Of a DNA stretch of 64,000 bases, positions 54,802 to 63,283 are shown piece by piece (position 1 is the first letter of the stretch; each line of letters begins with the position of its first letter). The notes under the pieces are model-generated. The model was not told the origin of the DNA and did no database searches. It worked only from the letters and a program-made list of their open reading frames with translations. Origin of the DNA: Skermanella rosea (GTDB taxonomy: Bacteria; Pseudomonadota; Alphaproteobacteria; Azospirillales; Azospirillaceae); the NCBI RefSeq assembly GCF_016806835.2, contig NZ_CP086111.1, positions 6,007,471 to 6,071,470 on the forward strand, read 5' to 3'. Position numbers and translations under genes: made by a program.

Positions 54802-55686
54802 ATGACGGCGCGCAAACCCGACGGTCCCATGGGGTCGCCCCTGCTCGGCATCGCCCGCCTGGTCGTGTACGGCGTCTTCACGGTCCTGCTGATGCCGGTG
54901 CAGGCCCTGCTGGTGTTGCTGCGCTCACCCCTGCGCCACCGCCTGCCCAGGGCCTACCACGCGGCCTGCACGCGCATCCTGGGCCTGCAGGTCGCCGTGA
55001 CGGGCCGGCCGGCGCTGTCGCGTCCCACGCTCGTCGTCTCCAACCATTCCTCCTACCTGGACATCATCGTCCTGGGCTCGCTGGTTCCCGGCTCCTTCGT
55101 GGCCAAGACGGAGGTGGGGGGATGGCCCTTCTTCGGCCTGCTGGCCAAGCTCCAGCAGACCGTGTTCGTCGATCGCAAGGCGCGCAACGCCGGGACCCAC
55201 CGCGACGACATGCGCAGCCGGCTGGAGGACGGCGACATCCTGATCCTGTTCCCCGAAGGGACCTCCTCCGACGGCAACCGGACCCTGCCGTTCAAGACGG
55301 CGTTGTTCAGCGTCGCTGCGCTTCGTGTGGATGACCGTCCGATCAGGGTCCAGCCGGTGTCGGTCACCGCGGTCAAGCTGGACGGGATCCCCCTGGGACG
55401 GGCACTGCGGCCGTTCTACGCCTGGTACGGCGACATGGAGCTGGTCGGCCATGTCTGGCAGATGGTCAAGCTGGGCCGGGTGACGGTGCAGGTGGAATTC
55501 CACGAGCCGGTCGACGTGGAGGCGTTCGGCAGCCGCAAGGCGCTGGCCGACCATTGCTGGCGCGTGGTCGCCGCCGGGGTCGACCGCGCGGTCTCGGGGC
55601 GGGGGATGGCGGTGCCGCCGCCCCGCCGCCCGGCGGCTTCCGAAGGGACCGGCGGAAGCGCCGTGGCGGGCGCCGCAGCAGGATGA
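54802..55686 (+). CDS. olsA: Lyso-ornithine lipid O-acyltransferase OlsA (PlsC family)
   Basis: 294 aa. The acyltransferase motifs are SNHSSYLDIIVLG (catalytic HX4D) and LILFPEGTSSDGN (phosphate/substrate motif). Hydrophobic stretches at about 10-40 anchor it in the inner membrane. Adjacent to olsB, it most likely adds the second fatty acyl chain to lyso-ornithine lipid. Phosphatidic acid synthesis (PlsC) is an alternative or additional activity. Confidence 0.9.
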   Translation: MTARKPDGPMGSPLLGIARLVVYGVFTVLLMPVQALLVLLRSPLRHRLPRAYHAACTRILGLQVAVTGRPALSRPTLVVSNHSSYLDIIVLGSLVPGSFVAKTEVGGWPFFGLLAKLQQTVFVDRKARNAGTHRDDMRSRLEDGDILILFPEGTSSDGNRTLPFKTALFSVAALRVDDRPIRVQPVSVTAVKLDGIPLGRALRPFYAWYGDMELVGHVWQMVKLGRVTVQVEFHEPVDVEAFGSRKALADHCWRVVAAGVDRAVSGRGMAVPPPRRPAASEGTGGSAVAGAAAG

Positions 55687-55706
55687 CGCGGCGCCGGGCG
55701 CGCCGG

Positions 55707-56234
55707 TCAGGCGCGTTCGTTCGCGAGGCGCGCGGCGTTGGCGGAAGCCACCTTGTGGATCGGCACCAGCCCCGCATCGGCCATCCGGATCACGGCCTCG
55801 GTCAGCTTGATTGCCGCGTTCGTGGCATTGACGAAGCTGCACTGGACATAGTTCTGCTGGACGCGGACGATGTCGGCGGGCGTGCGGCAGGTCGCCAGCT
55901 CCGTCACGGCCTTCGTGGTCGTGCCGGCCTGGCCCATGAACCACGCGCTCCAGCCCTCGAACATGGCCCTGTAGCTGTCCATCATCGCGTGGTGGGACTC
56001 GATGGCCGCCTCGATCTTCTCCTGGCCCATCAGGGTGAATTCCGGATTGGTCATCGCCACGGGGTCGCCGACCGCCTGCATCATCATCGCGGTGCGGTAG
56101 CCGATCGTCTGCACCGAGGCGAGAGCCATCTCCTGGGTCTTTTCGGCGGTGCGCGCGAGATCCTGCCCTGCTGCGACGAGGCGGCCGAGATTGCGGCGGT
56201 GGGCGGCGATAGCGCGCGGGGAAGCGATCATCAT
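55707..56234 (-). CDS. Phasin-family protein
   Basis: 175 aa, helical with few prolines: LVAAGQDLARTAEKTQEMAL and TNAAIKLTEAVIRMADAGLV are typical of phasins, which coat polyhydroxyalkanoate granules and set their number and size. Other PHA genes are not in the window. The start is one of two adjacent ATGs (56234 or 56231); a GTG 9 bases upstream is also possible. It is convergent with olsA, 20 bases apart. Confidence 0.85.
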   Translation of the reverse strand: MMIASPRAIAAHRRNLGRLVAAGQDLARTAEKTQEMALASVQTIGYRTAMMMQAVGDPVAMTNPEFTLMGQEKIEAAIESHHAMMDSYRAMFEGWSAWFMGQAGTTTKAVTELATCRTPADIVRVQQNYVQCSFVNATNAAIKLTEAVIRMADAGLVPIHKVASANAARLANERA

Positions 56235-56345
56235 GGGTTTCACATCGTTATGGAAAGCGGCGCGCGCGCGGGAAGGCCGGCGGTGCCTCACACAAGGGCA
56301 ACGTACCCCAAGCCGCGGCGTTCCGCATCCAAAATGCTGCAGTGC

Positions 56346-56383
56346 AAAAAAAACAGGGTGCCGGAATCTCAGATGCCGGCGCC
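56346..56383 (-). terminator. Intrinsic terminator of the sulfonate-type ABC operon
   Basis: On the minus strand GGCGCCGG and CCGGCACC form an 8-bp stem with one C/A mismatch and an 11-base loop, followed by CTG and eight T residues (complement of 56346-56353). The stem contains the stop codon of the ATPase gene in its loop. Confidence 0.8.
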
Positions 56384-57139
56384 GTCGCTGACCGACTCGG
56401 ACAGGGCTGCCCGGATGGTTCGGACGGTGTCGGCGAAGTGGACGGTGTCCCGTTCGCGCGGGCGTGCCAGGTCCACGTCGAAGTCGCGGACGATCCCGGC
56501 CGGCTTGCCGCCCAGCAGCACGACCCGGTCCGCCAGATAGACGGCCTCGTCCAGGTCGTGGGTCACGAACAGCATGGTCGTGCCGGTCTCGCCCCACAGC
56601 CGCAGCAGTTCGTCCTGCAGGCTCTGCCGGGTGATCGCGTCCAGGGCGGAGAACGGCTCGTCCAGCAGCAGCAGGTCCGGCCGCACCGACAGGGCGCGGG
56701 CCAGGTTGATGCGCTGGCGCTGGCCGCCGGACAGCTGGTGGGGCCAGCGCCCGGCCATGTCGGCGAGGCCGACCAGCGACAGCGTGTCGCGCGCGCGGGC
56801 CAGCCGGTCGGCCTTCGGCAGCCCGGTGCCCTCAAGCCCGAAGGCGACGTTCTCCAGGACCCGCCGCCAGGGCAGCAGCCGGGCCTCCTGGAAGACCAGG
56901 GCCACCGGGCGGCGGCCCGTCTCGGCCCCGACCGGCATCCGCACGGTGCCCGCGGCGGGGGCGGTCAGCCCGGCCAGCACGCGCAGCAGGGTCGACTTGC
57001 CAACGCCCGACGGCCCGACGACCGCCGTGAAGGAGCCGCGCTCCAGTTCCGCGGTGAAGCCGGACAGCACCGGCGGGGCCGCGCCATAGGCGATGGCGAG
57101 GTCCCGGATATCGACGACGTTTTCGGTTAGCGCTGCCAT
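56369..57139 (-). CDS. ABC transporter ATP-binding protein (SsuB/TauB type)
   Basis: 256 aa. Walker A is GPSGVGKST, the Q-loop FQEARLLPWR, signature LSGGQRQR, Walker B LLLLDEPFSALD, and the switch His lies in VTHDLDEAVYLADRV. The Q-loop and the DEPFSALD pattern are those of nitrate/sulfonate/taurine (NitT/TauT) importers. It starts inside the 3' end of the permease gene (13-base overlap), a coupling sign. Order in the operon is binding protein, permease, ATPase. Confidence 0.93.
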   Translation of the reverse strand: MAALTENVVDIRDLAIAYGAAPPVLSGFTAELERGSFTAVVGPSGVGKSTLLRVLAGLTAPAAGTVRMPVGAETGRRPVALVFQEARLLPWRRVLENVAFGLEGTGLPKADRLARARDTLSLVGLADMAGRWPHQLSGGQRQRINLARALSVRPDLLLLDEPFSALDAITRQSLQDELLRLWGETGTTMLFVTHDLDEAVYLADRVVLLGGKPAGIVRDFDVDLARPRERDTVHFADTVRTIRAALSESVSDGAGI

Positions 57140-57870
57140 CTGAGCAACCGGTCCCTGATCTGCACGAAAAGCGCGTCGGTCAGGCCGTACAGCGCCGCTA
57201 TCGTGATCATGTAGACGACGACCACGTCGGTCGCCAGGAGGCTGGACGCCTGGATCATGCGCTGGCCCAAGCCTGGCACGCCGAACAGCTCGGCCGCGAC
57301 CACCGCCATCCAGGCCTGCCCCAGCCCTGTCCGCACGCCGGCCAGGATGCCGGCGGTCGATCCGGGCAGCACGATCTTGACCAGCTTGGCCCAGGTGCCG
57401 CGATGCCCGAAGGCATCGGCCACCTCCAGCAGGTCCTTGTCGATCGCCTTGGCGGCGCCGTAGGCGGCGTAGTAGTTGATCCAGAACACGCCAATGATGA
57501 TGATGAAGGTCGCGGCCGCCTCGCTGATGCCGAACCAGACGATCGCGAACGGGACCCACGCAAGGCCCGGGACCGGCCGCAGCAGCCGGATCACCCACGA
57601 CAGCGCCGCCTCCAGCTTGTCGTAGAGCGCCGTCGCGATGCCGAGCGCCACGCCCAGGCCGGTGCCGAGCGCCAGCCCGAGCAGGTAATGGCGGAGGCTC
57701 GCGACCACCGCGTCCAGCCAGAACCCGCCCGAGATCTCGCGCAGGAAAGCCTGCGGCAGGCTGGTGGGCGGCGGGAGGAACAGCGGCGAAACCAGGCCGA
57801 GGCGCGGGACCGCCTCCCACAGGATCAGGAAGGCGGCCAGTCCGACGAGGGCGAGCAGGGATCGTTGCAT
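57127..57870 (-). CDS. ABC transporter permease (SsuC/TauC type)
   Basis: 247-aa permease with about six helices. The EAA loop, including LEVADAFGHRGTWAKLVKIV and LPGSTAGILAGVRTGLGQAW, is the ATPase docking segment of the BPD_transp_1 family. The N-terminal LPPPTSLPQAFL is typical of SsuC/TauC permeases. The binding-protein gene ends 37 bases upstream. Confidence 0.93.
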   Translation of the reverse strand: MQRSLLALVGLAAFLILWEAVPRLGLVSPLFLPPPTSLPQAFLREISGGFWLDAVVASLRHYLLGLALGTGLGVALGIATALYDKLEAALSWVIRLLRPVPGLAWVPFAIVWFGISEAAATFIIIIGVFWINYYAAYGAAKAIDKDLLEVADAFGHRGTWAKLVKIVLPGSTAGILAGVRTGLGQAWMAVVAAELFGVPGLGQRMIQASSLLATDVVVVYMITIAALYGLTDALFVQIRDRLLRWQR

Positions 57871-57907
57871 CAGCGGAACGTCACGGTGCCGGAACGGAGG
57901 CGCGCGC

Positions 57908-58921
57908 TCAGCGCGCCGTTGCCCGGTAGAAGCTGTCGTCGAACAGCACGTTCAGGTCGGCCGCCTTCTCCAGCACGCCCAGTTGCAGCTGGAAGTCCTG
58001 CATCACCCCGGTGGCGTCCTTGATGGTCATCGGGTCGGCGACGAACTTGCTGGCCGGCGACACCACGGCCTTCTCGAAGGTCGCGAGGTCGGTGATGCCC
58101 TTGCCCAGGCCCTTCTGCAGGTGCTTGGCGGCCCGGTTCGGCTCCTCCTTCAGCAGGGTCGTGGCCCGGGTGTTCAGCGCGACGATCGTCTTGGCGGCCT
58201 CGGGGTTGGCCTTGACGAAGGCGCCGGTCAGCGCCAGCACCGAACCCGGCTGGTTGGGCAGCATCTGGCCGCCCAGCGCCAGCAGCTTGGTGTTCGGATC
58301 GCGCTGCCGGACCACGGTCAGGGTCGGCTCGCGGATCGTCGCGGCATCGACGGCGCCGGCCAGCAGCGCCTGCTGGGTCGCCTCGATCCCCATGGCGGTG
58401 ATCTGGTAAGTGGCGGGATCGGCCTTCACGACGTTCTGCAGCCAGTAGCGCAGGACGGTGTCGGGCACGGATCCGGGCGGCTGGGTCGCGATGCGGACCG
58501 GGCGGCCCTCCTGCTCGACGAACTCCTTGAAGCCGGCGGCGGTCGCGGCGTTCGCCTGGGTGCCGAAACCGCCGCGCCCGACCACGGTCATCTCCTCGAT
58601 CGCGGCGGAGGCGTAGACCTTCACGTCGATGCCGCGGGCGCTCGCCACCATGATCGGGCCGATTCCGCCGTAATAGGCGTCGAGCGTGCCCGAGGCCAGG
58701 GCGCTGATCATGGCCGGGCCCGACTCGAACTGCGTGAGCTTGAGGTTGAGCCCGGCGTCCTTGGCCCAGCCCTCGCCGTCGATGACGAACAGCTGTCCGG
58801 ACCCGACCACGGGGATGAACCCGACGCGCACGTCGGCGGCCTGGGCCGCCGATGCGCCGCCGGCGATCAGAACAGCGGCTGCGGCCGCGAGACGGCGCGC
58901 CTTGGACAACAGAGTCGACAT
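57908..58921 (-). CDS. ABC transporter substrate-binding protein (NitT/TauT type)
   Basis: 337 aa. The signal peptide (about 1-28, ending SAAQA) is followed by VRVGFIPVVGSGQLFVIDGE and a typical type II periplasmic fold (SALASGTLDAYYGGIGPIMV, PPGSVPDTVLRYWL). This group binds aliphatic sulfonates, taurine, nitrate or thiamine precursors. The methionine-pathway gene metZ lies directly upstream, so a sulfur-containing ligand is the best guess, but the specificity is not proven. ATG 58921 starts the signal peptide. Confidence 0.9.
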   Translation of the reverse strand: MSTLLSKARRLAAAAAVLIAGGASAAQAADVRVGFIPVVGSGQLFVIDGEGWAKDAGLNLKLTQFESGPAMISALASGTLDAYYGGIGPIMVASARGIDVKVYASAAIEEMTVVGRGGFGTQANAATAAGFKEFVEQEGRPVRIATQPPGSVPDTVLRYWLQNVVKADPATYQITAMGIEATQQALLAGAVDAATIREPTLTVVRQRDPNTKLLALGGQMLPNQPGSVLALTGAFVKANPEAAKTIVALNTRATTLLKEEPNRAAKHLQKGLGKGITDLATFEKAVVSPASKFVADPMTIKDATGVMQDFQLQLGVLEKAADLNVLFDDSFYRATAR

Positions 58922-58996
58922 GACGGGAACTCCCTGGACGAAAGCCGAAACTACAAGCCCGGCTATATAGAGGGAGGGGGCGAGGCGTGCAAGCTG

Positions 58997-59023
58997 AAGT
59001 GTGAAATCCCGCATTTCACACTT
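58997..59023. promoter_or_regulatory. 11-bp-arm AT-rich palindrome between metZ and the ABC operon
   Basis: AAGTGTGAAAT (58997-59007), spacer CCCGC and ATTTCACACTT (59013-59023) form a perfect inverted repeat. It lies 15 bases after the metZ stop and 76 bases before the binding-protein start. No run of T follows on the minus strand, so an operator for the importer genes is more likely than a terminator, though both are possible. Confidence 0.6.
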
Positions 59024-59037
59024 TCGAAATGCCTAAA

Positions 59038-60258
59038 TCAGATCCGGGCCAGCGCCTGGTCCAGATCCTCGATCAGGTCGGCAGCGTCCTCCAGCCCGAC
59101 AGACAGGCGGATGCTGGCCGGGCTGATCCCGACCGCCGCCTTGTCCTCGTCGGTCAGCTTCTGGTGGGTGCTGGTCGCGGGATGGGTGATCAGGCTCTTG
59201 CTGTCGCCCAGGTTGTTGGAGATCTTGACGATCCGAAGCCCGTTCATCAGCCGGAATGCCTCCGCCTTGCCGCCGGCGACGTCGAAGGCGATCAGCGTGC
59301 TGCCGCCGCCCATCTGGCGCTGCGCCAACTCGTACTGGGGATGGCTCTTCAGGCCGGGATAGAGCGTCCTGGCGATCTTGGCGTGCCCGTCCAGGAACTC
59401 CGCGATCCGCTGGGCCGCGTCGGTCTGGGCGGCGACCCGCAGGTCCATGGTCTCCAGCCCCTTCAGCAGCAGCCAGGCGTTGAACGGGCTCAGCGCCGGG
59501 CCGGTGTGGCGCAGGAAGGGGGCCAGCGTCTCGGCGAACTTGTCGTCGCACAGGATGGCACCGCCCAGGCACCGGCCCTGGCCGTCGATATGCTTGGTCG
59601 CTGAATAAACCACGATGTCGGCGCCGAACTCCAATGGCCGCTGGAGCACCGGCGTCGCGAACACGTTGTCGACCACCACGCGGGCGCCGGCGGCATGGGC
59701 CAGTTCGCAGACCAGGCCCAGGTCCACGATGTCGAGCATCGGGTTGGACGGCGTCTCCAGGAACACGACGTTGGCCGGGCGGCCCAGGGCTTCGCGCCAC
59801 TCCTCCGCCTTGGTGCCGTCCACCAGGGTCGTTTCGATCCCGTACTGGGGTGCCAGGTTCTTGACGATGTGCAGGCAGGACCCGAACAGCGCGCGCGGCG
59901 CCACGATGCGGTCGCCCGCCTTGAGCTGGCACATCAGGGCCGCGAACACCGCCGCCATGCCGCTGCCGGTGGCGAAACAGCGTTGCGCCCCCTCGTACGC
60001 CGCCAGCCGGTCCTCGAACATGGCGACGGTCGGGTTGCGGAAGCGCGAATAGACATAGCGCAGCCCGTCGGTCGCGAAGGCGGCCTCGGCCTCCTCCGCC
60101 GAGCCGTAGACATAGCCCGAGGTCATGAAGATCGCTTCGCAGGTCTCGTCGAAGCCGGTCCGCAGGGTCCCGGCATGGACCATGCGGGTGCGCGGCCGCA
60201 GCTTCGCGGGGGTGGCCGCGGGATTGCCGTTCTCGGGGAAAGTATCGTTCTTGGTCAT
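59038..60258 (-). CDS. metZ: O-succinylhomoserine sulfhydrylase
   Basis: 406-aa PLP enzyme of the Cys/Met-metabolism family that forms homocysteine from O-succinylhomoserine and sulfide. The PLP lysine is in YSATKHIDGQGR. Other landmarks are YVYSRFRNPTVAMFE, FATGSGMAAVFAAL and LETPSNPMLDIVDL. The O-succinyl specificity follows the MetZ-like sequence TRMVHAGTLRTGFDETCEAI near the N-terminus. A SAM-II riboswitch about 80 bases upstream places it under methionine/SAM feedback. Confidence 0.95.
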   Translation of the reverse strand: MTKNDTFPENGNPAATPAKLRPRTRMVHAGTLRTGFDETCEAIFMTSGYVYGSAEEAEAAFATDGLRYVYSRFRNPTVAMFEDRLAAYEGAQRCFATGSGMAAVFAALMCQLKAGDRIVAPRALFGSCLHIVKNLAPQYGIETTLVDGTKAEEWREALGRPANVVFLETPSNPMLDIVDLGLVCELAHAAGARVVVDNVFATPVLQRPLEFGADIVVYSATKHIDGQGRCLGGAILCDDKFAETLAPFLRHTGPALSPFNAWLLLKGLETMDLRVAAQTDAAQRIAEFLDGHAKIARTLYPGLKSHPQYELAQRQMGGGSTLIAFDVAGGKAEAFRLMNGLRIVKISNNLGDSKSLITHPATSTHQKLTDEDKAAVGISPASIRLSVGLEDAADLIEDLDQALARI

Positions 60259-60338
60259 GGTGTCGTCGCTCCGCCCGCCGTTGCGGGTACACAGAAAGCC
60301 CCGACCGACAAGGGATCGAGGCGCGGATGCGACTCCAA

Positions 60339-60396
60339 ACCTTTTTAGCAGCTTATTTTACGTGGCCTGCAAGCCGGTCGCCAAATCACCACGTTT
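60339..60396 (-). ncRNA. SAM-II riboswitch upstream of metZ
   Basis: The minus strand reads ACGTGGTGATTTGGCGACCG, then GCTTGCAGGCCACGTAAAAT, then AAGCTGCTAAAAAGG. This matches the SAM-II (metA) consensus: the P1 stem ACGTGG/CCACGT, the TGATTT loop, the TTGCA element, and the 3' GCTAAA that closes the H-type pseudoknot. Known SAM-II elements precede met biosynthesis genes in alphaproteobacteria and repress them when S-adenosylmethionine is abundant, usually by hiding the ribosome-binding site. Confidence 0.87.
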
Positions 60397-60553
60397 CGCG
60401 GGTTCTAGCCGGAGCGGGGGAGGGCGTCAAGATCCATGTCGAAAGCGCCGCGGCCCCGGTGCCGCGCCGCCGCGCATACGTCTTATTAACTATGTTTCTG
60501 TACTCAGGGCCTCTGCTTTTGTCTCAATCATGCTCAGACTCTCCGGGTCGCTG

Positions 60554-62449
60554 ATGAAAACCTTCCTTAAACGGCACGCGCGGGTGATCTCGATCGTGGC
60601 AGCCCTGGTCGTCACCGGGGCGCTTACCGGCGGCGCCGGGCTGGCCTATGTCTACGCCTCCGGCTCCGGCGGTGCGGCGGCACTGCTCAGCCGGATCGAC
60701 CGGCAGGAGGTCGGGCAGAGCGAGTTCGCCGATCGTCTCGCCGCCGGACGGATCGCCTCCCTCGCCGTCGCCGGCAACCGGATCGAATTCACCGACCGCG
60801 ACGGCGTCCAGGGCGTCACCACCGTCCTGTGGACCGACGCCCTGCGTCAGGCGGTCGCGGCCCCCGGCATCCCCATGACCGTCGAGCCGGCGGAGGGCGG
60901 CGCCCTGCTGACCACCAACCGCTGGCTCGACGTGCTGCTGAAGCTGAACATGGTGGGCTTCCTGGCCTTCGCCCTGGTCTTCATGGTCGGCATGATGCGC
61001 TCGCCGGTCAAGAAGGCGGGCACCGCCACCTCCCACGTCCGGTTCTCCGACGTGGCCGGCGTGGACGAGGCGAGAGCCGAACTGACCGAGCTGGTCGATT
61101 TCCTCAAGCACCCGGCCCGGTTCAAGGGCATCGGCGCCGGCATCCCCAAGGGCGTCCTCCTGGTCGGTCCTCCCGGCACCGGAAAGACCCTGCTGGCCCG
61201 CGCCGTGGCGGGGGAGGCGGGGGTGCCGTTCTACGCCGTCACCGGGTCCGACTTCGTGGAGATGTATGTCGGCGTCGGCGCCGCGCGCATCCGCCGGCTG
61301 TTCCGCGACGCCCGCAAGCGAGCGCCCTGCATCCTGTTCATCGACGAGATCGACGCGCTGGCCCGGGCCCGCGGCGCCACCTCGCCGACCGGCGGCCAGA
61401 TCGAGACAGAGAACACCCTGAACCAGCTCCTAGCCGAGATGGACGGCTTCGCCCGGGCCAGCGGCCTGATCGTGATCGCGGCGACCAACCGGGTGGACGT
61501 GCTCGACCCGGCGATCGTGCGGCCCGGCCGGTTCGACCGGCACGTCTTCGTCGGCAATCCCGACATCAAGGGCCGCGCCGCCATCCTGGCGGTTCATGCC
61601 GCCCGCGTGGCGCTGGACGCCGACGTGGACCTGACGCTGGTCGCGCGCGGCACGCCCGGCATGTCGGGCGCCGACCTCGCCAACGTCGTCAACGAGGCGG
61701 CGCTCCGGGCGGCCCGCTCGGGCCGCTCCCTGGTCTCCATGGCCGACTTCGAGCAGGCCCGCGACAAGATCGTCATGGGCGGCGAGAAGGCCACCGTCAT
61801 GTCCGAGGACGAGCGCCGCCTGACCGCCTTCCACGAGGCCGGGCACGCGCTGGTCGCCTGGCGCTCCAGGCATTCCGACCCGGTCCACAAGGTCACCATC
61901 GTGCCGCGCGGCCGGTCGCTGGGCATGATGGTCCGGCTGCCGCTGGAGGACCGCTTCTGCCTGTCCCGGGCGCGGCTGGAGGCCGAGCTGGACGTGACCA
62001 TGGGCGGCAGGGCGGCCGAGGAGATCGTGTTCGGCAGGGAATTCGTGACCACCGGGGCCGCCGGCGACATCCAGATGGCGACCGACATCGCGACCAAGAT
62101 GGTCACCACCTGGGGCATGTCCGACCGATTCGGCATGGTCGCCTACGGCGGGGGCGCGGCACCGGCCGCCGCGACCGCCGCGCGCTCCCCCGCCGGCGAG
62201 CCGGGCGCGCTGTCGCCCCAGGTCGCCGAGGAGGTGCGGGGCATCATCGACGCGGCATACCGCCGCGCATACGACCTGATCGCCGCCGACCTGCCCCGCC
62301 TGCACGAACTGGCCGACGGCCTGCTGCGCGACGAAACCCTCGATGCCGCCGCCGTCCGGGCCATCCTGGAGCGGGACGCGGACCGCGGGGCGCCGCCCAG
62401 CGTCAGGCTTGTCCAGGCCGATCCCGACCATTATGAAGTGGCGGTATGA
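60554..62449 (+). CDS. FtsH-family ATP-dependent zinc metalloprotease (divergent paralogue)
   Basis: 631 aa. Two N-terminal transmembrane helices (about 10-35 and 130-148) flank a periplasmic domain. The AAA+ domain has Walker A GPPGTGKT (205-212), Walker B ILFIDEIDAL, and second region RPGRFDRH. The protease domain has zinc ligands in HEAGH (427-431) and an Asp in TTGAAGDIQMAT. The pore motif reads MYVGVG where the common FtsH has FVG. No tilS, the usual neighbour of the essential ftsH, is nearby, so this is probably a second, specialised FtsH-like protease. ATG 60554 is given; ATG 60530 is possible. Confidence 0.9.
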   Translation: MKTFLKRHARVISIVAALVVTGALTGGAGLAYVYASGSGGAAALLSRIDRQEVGQSEFADRLAAGRIASLAVAGNRIEFTDRDGVQGVTTVLWTDALRQAVAAPGIPMTVEPAEGGALLTTNRWLDVLLKLNMVGFLAFALVFMVGMMRSPVKKAGTATSHVRFSDVAGVDEARAELTELVDFLKHPARFKGIGAGIPKGVLLVGPPGTGKTLLARAVAGEAGVPFYAVTGSDFVEMYVGVGAARIRRLFRDARKRAPCILFIDEIDALARARGATSPTGGQIETENTLNQLLAEMDGFARASGLIVIAATNRVDVLDPAIVRPGRFDRHVFVGNPDIKGRAAILAVHAARVALDADVDLTLVARGTPGMSGADLANVVNEAALRAARSGRSLVSMADFEQARDKIVMGGEKATVMSEDERRLTAFHEAGHALVAWRSRHSDPVHKVTIVPRGRSLGMMVRLPLEDRFCLSRARLEAELDVTMGGRAAEEIVFGREFVTTGAAGDIQMATDIATKMVTTWGMSDRFGMVAYGGGAAPAAATAARSPAGEPGALSPQVAEEVRGIIDAAYRRAYDLIAADLPRLHELADGLLRDETLDAAAVRAILERDADRGAPPSVRLVQADPDHYEVAV

Positions 62450-62492
62450 ACCGGCCCGACCGCGACCGAGCCGCAATGATCAAGGTGCCGCA

Positions 62493-62873
62493 ATGAAGAA
62501 GTTCCTCCTGGCCGCCGCCGTCCTCGCCCTTGCGGGATGCGCCGACAAGCCCGCCGGGCCGGGCGCCGCCGTGGTGACCCCGGAAGCCGCCCCCCTGATC
62601 ACGCTGGATGACAGCGACCGCACGATCATCGACGAGACCCTGCAGACGGCGTCGCGCGGGGGCGTCGGCAAGCCGGTCCAGTGGTCCAACCCGGCGACCG
62701 GCAAGAATGGCGCCGTCACGGTGATCCGCCAGGGCTATACCCGCGACGGCAAGCTCTGCCAGGAATTCCATCTGGTCGCCAGCAAGGGCGTCGTCCGCGC
62801 CCAGCAGGTCGGCAAGGCCTGCCGCCAGTCGGGCAAATGGTCCCCCGAAGGCGGCTACACCCTGGGGAGCTGA
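62493..62873 (+). CDS. 17-kDa surface antigen-like lipoprotein (RT0821/Lpp0805 type)
   Basis: 126 aa. The lipobox LALAGC follows a short signal (Cys at about 16), so it should be anchored in the envelope. The mature domain, PVQWSNPATGKNGAVTVIRQ and GKLCQEFHLVASKG, ending GKACRQSGKWSPE, matches the short surface-antigen family, in which the paired cysteines probably form a disulfide. It is 43 bases downstream of the FtsH-like gene and may be co-transcribed. Confidence 0.85.
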   Translation: MKKFLLAAAVLALAGCADKPAGPGAAVVTPEAAPLITLDDSDRTIIDETLQTASRGGVGKPVQWSNPATGKNGAVTVIRQGYTRDGKLCQEFHLVASKGVVRAQQVGKACRQSGKWSPEGGYTLGS

Positions 62874-62931
62874 AGCTTTCCCCAGGCACCATCCGGATAG
62901 CGGCTGGGGAGATTGCCGCGAAGGCGGAAGC

Positions 62932-63180
62932 TTAATCCGCCGAGTGGCCCTCCACCTCCGCGAAGTTCCTGATCACGGCATCCCCCTCGGGAAATTGGGC
63001 GACGGCGGACTGATCGACCCTTGATGTCTCGCCAAGCGCGGCCTGGGTCAGGCGCCGCGATTCACGCAGCTCATGCAGCGCTATCTCGTTGCGCAGGAGG
63101 TTCTTTCTATCCTCGAGCCGAGCCTTGCTTTCAGGGCTCATCTTGGATCGCAGGCCTGCGAAGCTCTTGCGTCCACTCAT
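62932..63180 (-). pseudogene. XRE-type antitoxin, apparently with an internal deletion
   Basis: 82 aa. Residues 1-62 (MSGRKSFAGLRSKMSPESKA and LRESRRLTQAALGETSRVDQ) match the start of XRE-type helix-turn-helix antitoxins. After QSAVA the sequence jumps to FPEGDAVIRNF, which in intact family members stands about 30-40 residues further on. The missing part includes the rest of the DNA-binding domain. The frame is kept, so a shortened protein could still be made, but DNA binding is doubtful. A truncated frame ends in the overlapping ATGA upstream. Confidence 0.65.
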
Positions 63181-63263
63181 GGGGTCAACCCTTCCTCTCT
63201 CAACTCGTCGAGATACACGTCATAGAGATCATCGGCGGCCGGTGTTATTTCTCGGTGGAGTCG
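63177..63263 (-). pseudogene. Truncated toxin or upstream partner remnant
   Basis: An open frame of 28 codons ends with the helical peptide TPAADDLYDVYLDELREEGL. Its stop overlaps the antitoxin-like start by ATGA, the coupling used in toxin-antitoxin operons. It has no start codon: an in-frame TAG lies just upstream and then the palindromic repeat at 63284. It is probably the 3' end of a partner gene whose beginning was lost. Confidence 0.45.
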
Positions 63264-63283
63264 CTATAAATTGAAGTCATAAC

